This document shows positions 31,420 to 45,100 of a stretch of DNA of 64,000 nucleotides, in pieces. The DNA is from Chaetomium olivaceum. Taxonomy: Eukaryota; Ascomycota; Sordariomycetes; Sordariales; Chaetomiaceae. Where the stretch lies: assembly GCA_039881045.1 (NCBI GenBank), contig JAYWVB010000007.1:372001-436000 (forward strand). The letters run 5' to 3'. Each line of letters opens with the position of its first letter. Position 1 is the stretch's first letter. A program made the position numbers and the translations under genes. The notes under the pieces are model-generated. The model was given only the letters and a program-made list of their open reading frames with translations. It was not told the DNA's origin and did not search any database.

Positions 31420-32723
31420 CTAGCGCTCTCGGTCGGGAACGGCTCGCACGATGCCCAGCTGACGATCCACGAAAGTCAACGCTTGTTGGTTGCAACGAGC
31501 CAATGCCCCCATCTTGGCTTGCAAACTGCCGCTGCCTGGCGTCGATCCTACCCACAGTTCCTTGTGTGTCTCACCGGGCAGTGCCCGGAAAATTGCCATG
31601 GTGTTTCCGTCAACGTCGAAATAAAGTGAATCTGCTGCTCCAGTTACCAGGACAGGACACTCGACCAAGCCAAGGTAATCCCGAAGTGTGAACTTCCTCA
31701 TCGCCCGCAGTAGCTCAACCGGGCTCGACGCGCCGAGCATGCGGAGGTCGAGAATATTTCGTGCCGCATCTGGAAAGAAAAGCGTGTGCCGAGGGACATG
31801 AGCATGTTGACGAGAGAATCTGAGACCCAGCCCCTTTCCCATAGGCCGAAAAGTGTTGGCGCCGCGTGCTTTGTTGCAAAATCGTACAAGTCGTACGGAG
31901 GATCAACCGCCACACAGGCTTTGACCCGCGGATCTGCCGCCGCACGCAGGGCCATATATCCGCCGAGCGATGCCCCCGCCACTGCCACCCGGTCGAGGTC
32001 AAGCTCCATGTCGGGATGGTCTTTTCCGTACGTGACCAAGTAGTCCAACACGGCTTTGCTGACGACTTCCCAATCCCCACGCATGGCAACGCCCTTGTCG
32101 TGTAGCGTAAGACCTTGGCCTGGGCCTTCGACGGTCAAGACGGCATATCCAAGCTCAGTCGCAGCAGCCGGGAACATGTAGTAGATTTCCTCCTGTATCG
32201 AATCGGCACCGATGAAGCTTACCAGGACCGGGGTCTTCCCGCCCGGAAGCAGCCGAGACCGAGGCGGGAGGAACAGATAACCGGGGAGCTCGAGTTGTTG
32301 CTCCTTTCCACCATCGCTCTTATGGAGGTACAGGATGTTTAGCTGGTGAACAGGGCCCTCAAAAAGACGGGTTGCCGACTGAAATAAGTCGGTGGCCTTG
32401 CGTAGGATGGGGCCCACACGGGGATTCGAGTGTCCGAGGTGGTCCCCGACCATCATATAACAGCTAGCCCGGGTGTAGTTGGAAGCTCGAAGAAAGGCAG
32501 AACGAGCGGCTGCGCAGTGTCCACGGCTGAGAGCATCTTGGGCAACATCCTCAGCTTTGACAGCCTGTTCGGCCCATGCTCGATGCCAACTGTCTGGGTC
32601 GTTTTCGCGGATCTGGCCAGTCGCCTCGAGGAATTCGCCCAACTCAGCACCGCCGTAGCCAGCGGTGCCAAGAATCCTGATGGCTTCAAAGTCGAAGAAG
32701 GTACTGCGGAAGAAGTGATGCAT
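31420..32723 (-). CDS. FUS2-type alpha/beta hydrolase (apparent frameshift), about 434 aa
   Basis: Start at 32723 (MHHFFRSTFFDFEAIRILG) matches the family's N-terminus, with a helical lid region (AAARSAFLRASNYTRASCYM) ahead of the hydrolase core. The nucleophile elbow is GASLGGYMALRAA, followed by DPPYDLYDF; the Asp is likely in CPVLVTGAADSLYFD. I could not find the usual His motif: the end of the core reads SLQAKMGALARCNQQ. The frame shifts once at about 31752-31762, after SFQMRHE, and continues in another frame to a normal C-terminus; total length implies one missing base. Relatives include the fusarin FUS2 and the cytochalasan hydrolases (CcsE, PyiE), which are needed around aldehyde release and pyrrolone formation. 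It is divergent from the PKS-NRPS. Confidence 0.82.
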
Positions 32724-33197
32724 GGTCGCGGCGGGATTCTCAGAACATGTAGCAATGGAGAAAAGACAACCGACAGGGGAGATATTTGGTTGGTCCGCAT
32801 AGCGGCTATATGATAGGGTAGTACATCTCCGAGCACCGGTACCTGACTCCGATGGTTGACGCCGGTATGTGACTCCGATGGCTGACGCCGGTTTGGCCCC
32901 CATACATCCCCGGTCGAGAATGAGTAACATGGGCGGCCACTCGGCACCCAGCATTTTGCTTACCGATACCTGGTAATATCCATGAATGTCTCGGACGGGA
33001 GGACGCCTCATTAGATCCATGCGCATTGCATATGCATTGTTCGCCCCATTTTCGCCCTACGGGTCAGCCTCAACTCTTGCCTTGCCCAAGTCTAGTCAGC
33101 GAGCTTCATCCCGGCTCGTAACTACTAGCTCTATTTGTCTACTTTCTTTTTTTCAGCCCAAACAAGCATCCTGAGCTTGAGCAGTCTATCTTCAACC
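32724..33197. promoter_or_regulatory. divergent promoter, hydrolase / PKS-NRPS, with 26-bp direct repeat
   Basis: Two 26-bp units lie head to tail at 32844-32869 and 32870-32895, each containing GACTCCGATGG and TGACGCCGGT. TCCGATGG also occurs in the Diels-Alderase/P450-2 promoter. The paired CCG/CGG elements fit a Zn2Cys6 operator. A pyrimidine-rich stretch (about 33138-33155) precedes the PKS-NRPS start. Confidence 0.55.
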
Positions 33198-36100
33198 ATG
33201 GCTCCCCGAACATCATCGGATTACCAAAGCGAACCTATCGCCATTGTCGGGACGGCATGCAGATTTCCCGGCGGTGCATCCTCACCATCCAAACTGTGGG
33301 ATCTCCTTCGTCACCCACGAGATATCCTATCTAGGATACCTGAGGACCGCTTCAACCCTGACCACTTCTATCACCCTGATCCACTTCATCCTGGCACAAG
33401 CAATGGTTAGTTAGACTTGACTTTTCAAACGGATCAGTGTGATTTTCTCACTGCTAACGTTGAACACCTCAGTCCGCCATTCGTATGTGTTATCTGAAGA
33501 CCCCCGGCATTTCGACGCCCATTTCTTCGGTGTCAAGCCGATCGAGGCAAATGCCATTGATCCACAGCAGCGTATCCTCCTCGAGGTTACTTACGAGGCG
33601 ATGGAAGCCGCCGGGATCCCAATGGAGAGGATCCAAGGATCAGCAGCGGGGGTCTTTGTTGGCTTGATGGGCGAGGACTATAGCAATGCGGTCGTTGGTC
33701 GGGATATCGATAACATCCCAACATACTTCTCCTCAGGAACCGCCCGGAGTACAATCTCAAACCGGATATCGTACTTTTTCGATCTCCACGGGCCGTCCAT
33801 GACGATCGATACGGCATGTTCTTCTAGTCTAGTCGCCTTGCATCAGGCCGTCTCCAGCCTCAGGAATGGCGAGTCTAGCACGGCGCTGGTAGCCGGAGCC
33901 AACCTGCTGCTCAGCCCCGAACCTTATGTGGCTGAGAGTAAGTTGAGGATGTTGAGCCCTTCGGGGAGGAGCCGTATGTGGGACAAGGACGCGGATGGTT
34001 ATGGACGTGGGGATGGTTTCGCAGTTTTGGTCTTGAAGACGCTCTCAAGGGCGTTGGCCGACGGTGACTCGATTGAGTGCCTGGTTCGGGAAACCGGCAT
34101 CAACCAGGACGGCCGAACCAAAGGCATCACGATGCCTAGCGCGAAGGCTCAGATGAATTTGATCAGGGACACTTACAGGAGGGCAGGCTTGGACCCGTCC
34201 AATCCAAAGAACCGGCCTCAATACTTTGAGGCCCATGGAACAGGTGTGTTGTATATCTGACCCAGGGCTTGAGCGTTCAAGTGTACTAAGCTTCAATTCA
34301 CAGGGACCGCAGCCGGAGATCCTCAAGAAGCCGAGGCTATTGCCGCCGCGTTTTACCCTCAAGGAGATGAACAGGGTACGAACGACTCCCCTCTCTACGT
34401 TGGTTCCATCAAGACGATCATCGGTCATTCTGAAGGCGCTGCTGGCCTCGCCGGGGTGATGAAGGCCTTGTCGGCAATGAAGCACGGCATGATCCCGCCC
34501 AATATGCTTTTGCGCGAGCTCAGTCCCACCGTTCGGCCATTTTACACCCACCTTCAAATACCGGAAACAGCACTTAATTGGCCAAGTGTTGATGGAGATG
34601 GCCCAAGACGTGCCAGTGTAAACAGCTTCGGGTTTGGTGGAACGAATGCCCACGCCATCCTGGAGGAGTTCAAGCCGGCGGGACTGCCAGCATCAGCAAT
34701 CGCGCCGAGCCATCAAAACACCTCTTTCCTCCCCTTCCTATTCGGAGCTGCATCTGAAAAGTCGTTACTCGAAAACATCTCGGCATACGAGTCATGGCTC
34801 AGAAACAACTCTTCCACAGTCAACCTTCGAGATCTGTCATGGACACTGAGCACACGACGCTCAACACTCCCCGTGAGACTTTCCGTGTCTGCTTCAAGTT
34901 CAACGGATCTGGTAACCAAGCTCGAGTCTTTAAGGGACACGTCGGGCGGTACTCATGTTGCGAGTGCCAAGCCCTCAAAGGGAACAACAACAAGGCCCCG
35001 TCTCCTGGGCATCTTTACAGGACAAGGTGCTCAGTGGGCGGCTATGGGTGCAGAGTTGCTTCGAAAGTCTCCGGCAGTGGCAAAGTGCTTTGATCAGCTG
35101 CAACAAGCATTGGACACGTTGCCCGCAAGTGACGACGCGCCGCGCTGGTCGCTTGTTGATGAGCTGGTTAAAGAAGCCCACTCATCAAGGCTGATGGCAG
35201 AGGATGAAATCTCGCAACCGTTGTGTACGGCGGTGCAGATAGCACTCGTCGACCTTCTTAGAGCCGCCAAAGTCGGCCTGGCGGCGGTTGTTGGTCACTC
35301 GTCGGGGGAAATTGCGGCTGCTTATGCGGCCGGGTACATCTCCGCCCAAGATGCGATCCGCATTGCCTACTACCGCGGGTGTTCCCTCCGCCGCGCTCGA
35401 GAAGAAATGTCTGAGACCCAAACGGCTGGCGCGATGCTTGCGGTTGGAACTTCACCCTCGGATGCCCAGCAGCTGTGTTATTTACCCCTTCTGAGAGGAC
35501 GAATATGCGTCGCAGCCAACAACTCACCCACAAGTGTTACGCTCTCAGGTGACGCAGATGCAATTCAGAACGCAAAGGAGATCATGGAGGACGAAGACAA
35601 GTTCGCGAGGCTTCTACGGGTCAACACGGCCTATCACTCCCCACCACATGCTACGTCCTGCAGACTTGTATCTGGAGTATTTGAGGAACTGCAACCTTGC
35701 GCCTGTTGCGTCTCGCCAAGACGAGGGTGATAGTTCTGACCGTCCCATTTGGATAAGCAGCGTGACCGGAGAAGACATTGAGCTATATCTCACGAGTATG
35801 GAACACGGAGTCTACTGGCGGGACAATATGGTGCAGCCGGTTCTGTTCTCGCATGCGGTCGATTGCGCCGTCGGCTCACACGGCCCCTTTGACGGCATCC
35901 TGGAGATCGGACCGCATCCGGCGCTGAAGACACCCACGTCGGATACCATCAAGACCGTCTACGGCGAAGCTCCGCCTTACATCAAAACGCTACAGCGTGG
36001 TTCCAACGATATCGAGGCATTTGCGGATACATTGGGCTCACTCTGGAGGTTAGCTGGCCCCGGCGCCGTCGACTTTGACGCCTTCGACAGAACAGTATAT

Positions 36101-39100
36101 GGTACTGGCGCCCCAAAGCTCATCAAGGGACTCCCGACGTACTCGTGGAATCATGAACGTGGTTACTGGCATGAAAGCCGCCATTCCAGAGCCTCCCGGC
36201 AACAAAGCGGAAGCGGAAGGGACGCGTTTCTCCCTCACCCACTGCTTGGGAGGATTCGGCCGGGAGACTGTGATGACGGAGCAGGCGAGTTTCGGTTTAG
36301 AAACCGCCTGAGCCTGCAAGAGCTGCCTTGGTTGACCCAGCACAAGATTCAGGGGCAGGCCATCTTCCCAGCTGCTGGCTACATTTGCGCAGCTGCCCAG
36401 GCTGTCACCCGAATCCCACTACAGCTCGGCAGCCCTAACGTCATACAGATTATTGACTTCTCCGACGTTGTCATTGGGAAAGCGCTTGTGGTACCCGACG
36501 AAGGAGAAAGTGTCGAGACGTTATTGTCACTCAAGGTTATTACAGACGACGGAGCAGCTGGACTCGACCACAACTACCGCGAGATACATCTGCTCTTTGC
36601 TTTCTACTCATGTAGCCCAGAAACAGCTACCACCATGGGACAGAACGCATCCGGTAAAATTCGTCTACTCGTCCGACGCGATGACGCGGTCCCGTCCCTC
36701 CCTCCTCCCAGTGTTCCGAGTTGCCAAACCCAATCGAGGTTCCTGGATGTTGATCCAGGCCTGTTCTACTCGACCATCCAAAAAGTGGGATACGGCTATG
36801 AGGGATACTTCCGTGGCCTATCCGGAACACGGAGGACAATGAACGAGGCCACTGGCTTTCTCGCAGTCCCTGAGCAGAACGATCTAAACCTCATCATACA
36901 TCCGGCAACTCTTGACTGCGCAGTGCAGGCCGTGCTGCTGGCCTACTGCTACCCAGGCGACGGAAGACTACGTTCTGATGCTGTGTCTAGTCCCGACGAG
37001 GATCGAACGTCTTGCTATCAACGTCGAGGACTGTCTGCGATGTCTACCTTCTTCCAGTCAGGTACCGTTCTACTCAACTTCCGATCCGCAATCGGGAACA
37101 TCTTGATGGGCGACCTCGTCGGGGACGTTGAGATTCATGCGGCCAGTGGAAAGCAGAAGACCTCTGGTCTTGTTGCAGGGCTTGCATGTTACCCCATTGA
37201 CGCCCCCATCGTCAACAAACGACCACAAGGTCTTTCTTGACGTAACATGGTGCCTGAGTCACTCACTAGATGTTTCCATACCCGCTCGCTGGAGCTTGGT
37301 GAGGTCGACGAAGGACGGTTACCGTTCCTGGCCCAAATAGAAAGTATCGTGGGAGACCTTACTCACCGATTCCCCCACATGAATATTCTCGGGACTGGTA
37401 AGCTCACCCAACAACTAATTTCCATCTTACCAATTGCCATGACGCTAACTAAATGGCCAGAAACAGGGAGTGGTGTCACATCCGCATTCACAGACGCATG
37501 GAGAAGCTTTCTTGAGGAGGCCGCAGCCAAATCACAATCACGTATGACCTACAGCACCTCGGACGCGGAACAATCTGTGAAGAAGCAGAATCTTGTCCAA
37601 GGGTCCTTGGACCTGGTTTTGGCGCTCTTCTTGACTTCCCCTGACGCTATCTGCGACCCGGAGCCAACTCTTACCCATATCCGGCATACCTTGCGGCCCG
37701 GCGGTTACCTTGTCATGCTAGTTCTCCCCGAGGGTTTGGCCAGTCGAGGAAAGGCTGATGCCTTTAACGGCGGCATTGAAGACTGGGATAATTTGTTGCG
37801 GAAGACAGGTTTCTCTGGCCTGGACACGGATACTGCCACTACAACACAACAAAGTCAATCTGGAGCAGCTACCTTCGCTACACTACTAGCAACTCAGACC
37901 GATGATAACCGCGTGTCTTTCTTGCGCGAGCCGCTCTCCGCCGCCAAGGAACCATTGAGCCTGGAGTCGCTGACGATTCTTGGCGAAGATCGCGACCGTT
38001 ACGTCTCTCAGAAGCTCGGGAGGTCCGTCGGGGCTCATTACGCCAAAGTGCAGATTGTCACATCTCTCCCAGGGAAGCCAGATATTCCGGCTGGTGGGAC
38101 CGTCGTTTGTTTCCTCGGGCTTCAGCCGACGGGCTCGGAGGGAACACCATTGACAGCCCCAGTCTTGGGAATTATTCAGACCATGTTCCGTCAGGCTCAG
38201 AATATTCTCTGGGTAACATCTGGCGCTCGATCCGGCGCAAATGCTCATGGCAACATGATCAAAGGCCTGTTGCGGAGCGTCGCTTTGGAAATGCCCGACA
38301 TTCGCACCCAGTTCCTCGACTTTGCTACCTCTGATGAGGTCAGCGCAGACATTATTGCAAAAATGCTGTTACAATTGGAAGCATACAACGTCCTGGAAGT
38401 CGAAGACCGAGTGAAAGATGGCGACATGCTATGGTATCGTGAACCGGAGTTATTCGTCGACAAGAACGGACAAGGCTTCGTTCCCCGACTGCGACTCAAC
38501 GCAGCGCAGAACCGGCGATATAATTCTAGTCGGAGGCTCCTAACACATCCGGTTTCCCTTGAAGATACCGATGTCTCCATCACCAAGTCCGGCTCCGTTG
38601 TTGCTGGGAAACCTACTCAAACGATACATGTGGTTCCTGAAGCCGCCAGCCGGTTCACGAAAGTGAAGCTTTGTCATTCGTTGTTGAAGTCCATCAGAAT
38701 CACCGATACTAGCAGTGCATACTTCTCGCTGGGTAGAGTCGCCGATGGAAGCATCGACGGCCTTGTTCTTCTCATGTCAACCTCGCTCAGTTCGGTCGTC
38801 TTCGCCCCCTCGAACCTTATCTGGCCAGCACCTTTTATCAATCCAGATTCCCCTGAACAGGCGGCAGAGGCACTGACGGCACTGTCTGCTCATATCCTCG
38901 CTCTTGGCATCCTAGAAAATGCAGCACGCGAAAGATCACTCGTCGTCTTGGACCCAGGGCATGCCTTGGGCCGTGCTCTGATCGCCCTTGCTCCAACCCA
39001 CAGCGTCCAACTATACTTGCTGACCACAACTTCTGCAACCCGGACTCAAGAAGACGAACTGCCCTGGAAATTCATAGCTCCACAGGAACCAATAAGGTCC

Positions 39101-42100
39101 CTTCAACGCAAGCTCCCATGGCAGACCGTCTCAACCTTTTTAGATCTGAGCACCTCCGAGGCGGGCAGCAGGTGTGCGTCCCGAATCATCCGCGACTGTT
39201 TACCCCTTGGTTCAACACGAAAGCTCAACTGCTCCGATTTTGTCGGAGGTGACGTCCAGCTTGACATCGACGATCAGGCCAGTCTGCAACAAGTCACCGC
39301 CCGTGTTGTACAGGCTGGGTCGAGCTACTGTCCGGCCTCTGGTACGGATACCACGAGTATCACGTCCTTCCCGCGGCTGGGACTAAACGACGACAGTTTG
39401 GCAGGCCAGAAGGACCAAGCTATTGTCTCGTGGGACGCCAACAAGATGGTTAACGTGAGGGAGCAACCCGCTAGCGATCGGGTCTCCTTAGCTCCAGACA
39501 AGACGTACTGGCTGGTTGGCTTAACGAGGGGTCTTGGGTTGTCCCTTTGTGAGTGGATGGTGGAACATGGAGCCAGGAATATTGTTCTCTCCAGCCGGCG
39601 ACCGGAAATTGAAGACGCTTGGCTGGCCCAGATGGCGTCTCGGGGGTGCACAGTAAAGGTCCTTGCCAGGTTAGTTCAGCCATCTTGGGCCATTCTCACA
39701 CGGTTCGGATCTAAAAGCTGACTGGGAGGAAATAGCGATATCACTGACCGTGTTTCCGTTCGCGATGCGTACAAAACGATAACAGAAACGATGCCACCAA
39801 TCGCCGGGGTAGTTCAGGGTGCAATGGTTCTCCGGGATGCTCTCCTCCTAGACCTGGACATTGACCGTTCGATGCAAGTACTCAAGCCCAAAGTCGACGG
39901 CAGTATCTATCTGGACCAATTGTTCCAGGAGGCGCACAAGCTCGACTTCTTCATCTTCTTCTCTTCGGTTGCCTATGTCGCAGGTAACCGAGGTCAGAGC
40001 ATGTACGCGGCCGCCAATGCCTTCATGACAGGTCTCGCGGCACGGAGACGAAGCAGTGGTCTTGCGGCATCTGTGATCCACCTCGGGGCAGTCACCGGAG
40101 AAGGCTATGTATCCCGAGAGTTGGCCGCCTCCAAACAATCCGCCTTGTACAAATCCGGATTCGAGTTCATGTCGGAGCAGGCATTCCATGAGGTGTTCGC
40201 CGAAGGCGTTCTTGCCAGTCCATGTCGTGATGGTGACAGCCATGGCGCGAACGTCGATGGTTTTGAAGTGACAACAGGACTTAGGGTTGACGACACGCAG
40301 AAGGCTGAAGTTAACGGCTACTATTTTGCGTCGAATCCCATATTTCAACATCTTGTGCCCGCAGATGATAGAAACACGGGGGCAAGCAGCAGCAATGATA
40401 ACAGCACATCGTCAGGCGTCTCCATCAGGGCACAACTAGAAGAAGCAACCACCGTCGAGACGGCTATGAAGATTATTGCAGGTACACAAACCATACGATG
40501 CCCTTAATTACGTTACTAACTTTTAAACCAGGCGGTCTCCTCACAAAGTTAGCAACTTCGCTGCAAACAGAGCTCCTCAACACCCCTGCTGTGACGGGAG
40601 CGGGCCTCGACACGCTCGGAGTCGACTCTCTCATCTCGGTCGATATTCAGTCCTGGTTCCGCAAGGAAGTTGGCGTCGACCTGCCCATCATGAGGATCAT
40701 CAATGCCACGTCCATCCAACACCTTGTCAGTTTGGCGCAAGCTGAACGTATGCTATCCAAGATGGCGACTCCACCTTGGAAACCTGACTCTGACCCGTCG
40801 AAATTGGGAATCGATGTCACTGGGGTTGTAATGGCTTCTTCCGAGACAACAAGCGAAGACGATAACGACAGTGTATCGTCCATGGCTCCGTTCTCGTACC
40901 CCGATGACGACGGCCTTTCCACTCTTCCTTCCACAGTCGAACTGTTTTCTGAAGCGCAGGAAACTTGTCCAACAGCTACATTATCGGGCGGTTCGACAGC
41001 ATGGGAGACAGATGAGCTTTCCAACAGAAGTGTATCTCGTTCCAGCACTCCCGCTACCCGACCTGTTCTCGACAGAAGCGCCCCGTTATCCTTCGCTCAG
41101 AATCGATTCTGGTTTCTAAGCCACTTTGTCGACAACCCCACCGCTCTCAACGTCACTACGCTTATCCGACTGCGTGGTAAAGTTGATGCTTCCCGGCTGG
41201 GTAAAGCCCTTGGTTTTGTTGGCCAGCGTCACGAAGCTCTCCGTACCATTTTCTACACCGACAACTCTCTACAGGAGCCCGCGCAAGGCGTTTTGCCAAC
41301 CTCTTTGTTGCAGCTCGAGCACGCAACCATAACAAATGAAAACGAAGTTCAAGCTGCGGTTCAGGAAATGCGAGATCATGTCTTCGATCTTGCAGGAGGT
41401 CAACTGCTGCGTCTCAAAGTTCTGTCAATGGGTCCATCCTTCAATGCGAATACCTGGACACACTTTATTGTCCTCGGCTACCACCATATTGCCATTGACG
41501 GCATCGGACAGCAGATCTTCCTCTCGGATCTCGAAAAGGGGTACTACGGCACCAGTCTCAAGGTCGAAGCTGGTGACATGTTGCAATATCCCGATTTCAG
41601 TGTCAGGCAGCTTGTAGAATTCCATCAAGGTGCCTGGTCGAAGGAGTTGGATTATTGGCGCAGCCAGTTTCTCGATAACCCGCCGCCCGTCCTGCCGCTA
41701 CTATCTCTGGCTCGCAAACAGGCAAGGCCAGAAAAGTCCAAGTTTGCCTCGTATTCGTTCAAGGCACGCCTCAGCCCGGCCTGCAAGGACCAGATTGCGG
41801 AGTGCTGTCGACGGCTGGGGGTGACGCCTTTTCACTTTTACATGAGCGTATTCCAGGTTCTCCTTCACCGCTATTCAGGGGCCGAGGACTACTGTATTGG
41901 GACTGCCGACAGTGGACGGAAAGACGCCGACGTGCTTCAAAGTCTCGGTCTCTTTTTGAACATTCTTCCCCTGCGTTCCCCCAAACTCTCTCACGGCAGC
42001 CAGACAGCCTTTGCGGATGTACTCAGGGCTGTCAAGTCGGCCAGCGACGACGGTCTCGCGCACTCGCGCGTCCCGATTGACGTCTTGCTGAACGACCTCG

Positions 42101-45100
42101 GAATCCCCCGAGAGCCATCCCACAGCCCGCTCTTCCAGGCCTTCTTCAACTATCGCAACAACGTCCGCGACGCTCGTGCCACCTTCTTGGGATGCGAGGC
42201 TGAGGGTGAGCTCATTTCCGGAGGCGAGAACCCTTACGATGTCAGTGTGGACGTTCTGGGCAGCAGCAGTCGCGAGAATCTCGTTACCGTGTTCGTGAAT
42301 AGCGAGCTGTACACGGCAGAAGACGCCAGAATCCTTCACGGCAGCTACTTCCAGTTGCTTGATTGCTTTTCCCGTAATCCCGCGGCAAGAATTGGCCAAG
42401 TGGACCTGCACTCAGAGGAAGCTGTCACGGCGGCGATCAAGATAGGAACAGGGCGCGAATGTGTTTCCGAATGGGACAGGGCACTTACGGTGATAGACCG
42501 TATCGACGAGATGGCCCAGACGTATCCGGACAGAACCGCTTTGGTCGGTGGGCCGGATACACAGCAGCACCGTGTCACCTACAAACAGATGGCAGCCCGC
42601 ATTGCGCAGCTGGCGTCGCGCATAGCAGAACAAGGAGTCCTCGAAGCTGGATGTCGTGTCGGGTTGCTCCAGCAGCCTGGCCCCGATTGGGTTTGCTCGT
42701 TCCTCGCCATTCTGCATACGGGGGCCACTTGTGTCCCACTCGATCCCACCGCCGGTCTGGAACGGCTGCTGCTCGTCGTCCGGGATTGTCAGCCAAGGGT
42801 CATTTTAGTCGATGACACAACGACTAAGGACCAAGATTTTCTCGTCCAGCCAAATGCCAAGACAGAAACGATCAACATCTCCGGGCTGCCACCTCATGAT
42901 GCCCTCGTCGAAGAGCCCATCCATATGCCGAGTCAAGCCAAGCCCTCCGAGCCGGCCGTCATTACATACACGAGCGGAACCGGACCACGGGTGTGCCAAA
43001 GGGCATCATTCTCACGCATACATCGTACAAGAACTTTGTCGAGTTTGCTCCGCCAAGATGGGGTTTCACCCAGGACACACCTGATGTCGTCTTACAGCAA
43101 TCTTCCTACGCCTTCGATATGTCGCTCTGCCAGATCCTTGTTTGCTTGAGCTATGGCGGCACACTTGTCGTTCCAGGCAGCACGCAGCGGCGGGATCCGG
43201 TCGCCATTTGCGCCCTGATGACCTCAGAAGCCGTTACCTTTACCATGGCAACCCCGACTGAGTATCAGGGGTGGCTTCGGCACGGTCTAGCCAACCGCAA
43301 CCTGCTCGGTGAACCAATCCAGCACTGGCGAGGGGCAATGAGCGGAGGCGAAGCCATGACTGACGTTCTCATCGAGTCTTTCAAATCGCTGAACAAGCCC
43401 GACTTGCTCTTGGTCGATGCTTTTGGGCCTGCCGAAACCACTTTTGCCTGTGCGGACGCCGTCATCCCGCTTACCGGGCCACCAAGTCAGATCGCCCACT
43501 CTGCCCTGAGACCGCTTCCGAACTATTCCATTTGCATTGTTGATACCAACTTGAACCCCGTTCCGGCGGGCGTACCTGGACAAGTTGTCATTGGAGGGGC
43601 AGGTGTTGCGGCAGGGTACTGGGGCTTGCCAGATCTCAACAAGACCGCCTTTGCAAAGAGAAAAGACACCGCTACCACCTCCTTGTTCGTAATGGAAGGA
43701 TGGACAACTGTTCATCTCTCAGGCGACTACGGCCGACTAGATGCTGCTAGCGGCCGACTGGAGCTGCACGGTCGGATCCATGGGAGCACGCAGGTGAAAA
43801 TAGGTGGAATCCGGATCGATTTGCAAGACGTTGAGAACACCATTCTCAGGACGGCAGGCTACCTTCTTGCTGAGGTAGCCGTATCTCACCGTACCTCTCC
43901 GGGCACCAACAACGTCAAGTTTCTTGTTGCGTTCGCCACGCTTATGTTGGAGATGGAAGACAAAGAATTATTCCTCGCACAACTGTTACAGAAGCTTCCT
44001 CTACCGCAGTATATGCGGCCTTCCATGTTGATCAATCTGGAAAGCCTTCCCAGAACCGCCGCTGGTAAGATTGACCGGAAAGCGGTCGATCTCATCCCCT
44101 TGCCCGACAGTACCGCTACAATCTCTGAAGCCACGGCGGCGGGGCCCAATCCGGAAAGTCTCTCTTCCCTCTCCAACGATCTCGAACAAAAGATGAGTTT
44201 GCTATGGGATGAAGCGCTCCCGCAAACGAAACAAGGCAGCATTTACAAGTCGTCGGATGATTTTTTCCTTGTCGGCGGCAGCTCACTGGCTCTCATCACC
44301 CTGCAAAGCCTCATCCGGGAGCGACTCGGTGCGAAACTATCGCTTGACCAGCTTTTCGGAGCTAGCACCCTTGGTCAGATGGCAACATTGGTGGGCGAAT
44401 CCTGTGACGACAAGTATCAACAAAACCCAAGAAGAAGTCCAGACTCGGAAGTGGACTGGAGCGCCGAGACTTCCCTACCATCCGATCTCCTCGAGCTCCC
44501 GGCAGCCACACTACCCACTCTCCATCTGTTGATGCGAGGTCCCCACCGCAAGTGGTTGCCCTCACCGGAGCAACAGGTTTTATCGGCAGAGAGATCCTGA
44601 ACCAACTAGTTAACGACGCCCGAGTGACGAGGGTATATTGCGTTGCGGTCCGGCCGCGGACACTATCAAGCCAACCGGACCGTCCACTAGGACCGCTCTT
44701 TTCCCACCCAAAGGTGGCTGTTTGCGAAGGCGACCTAGGTACAAAGCAACTCGGTTTGTCTAACGAGCAAGTCTCGGAGATATTCGGTGCGAAAGGCGGC
44801 GCAGACGCCATAATCCACGCGGGCGCCGACGTCTCCTTCCTCAAGACCTACCAAACCCTGCGCCGTGCCAACGTCGATTCAACAAAGGAGCTCGTCCGGC
44901 TTGCGTTGCCCCGGCGCATCCCGCTTCACTTTGTGTCGACCCAATCCGTGGCCCATCTCCGTCTCCAGGAAAACAACAACAACAATGGCTCTGGAACAAC
45001 CACTCCGACTCCCCCGCCGACTCAGCTATCCGACTTCACAAACAACGGATATGTCGCCTCCAAATGGGCCAGCGAGACCTTCCTGGCGCGCGCCAGTCAG

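Noticed and set aside
31700..31860. Intron in the hydrolase, suggested by TTTTCTTTCCAG before the frame change
   Set aside because: No donor in the right phase exists upstream and the residues that would be removed are conserved in the family; a single-base shift fits better.
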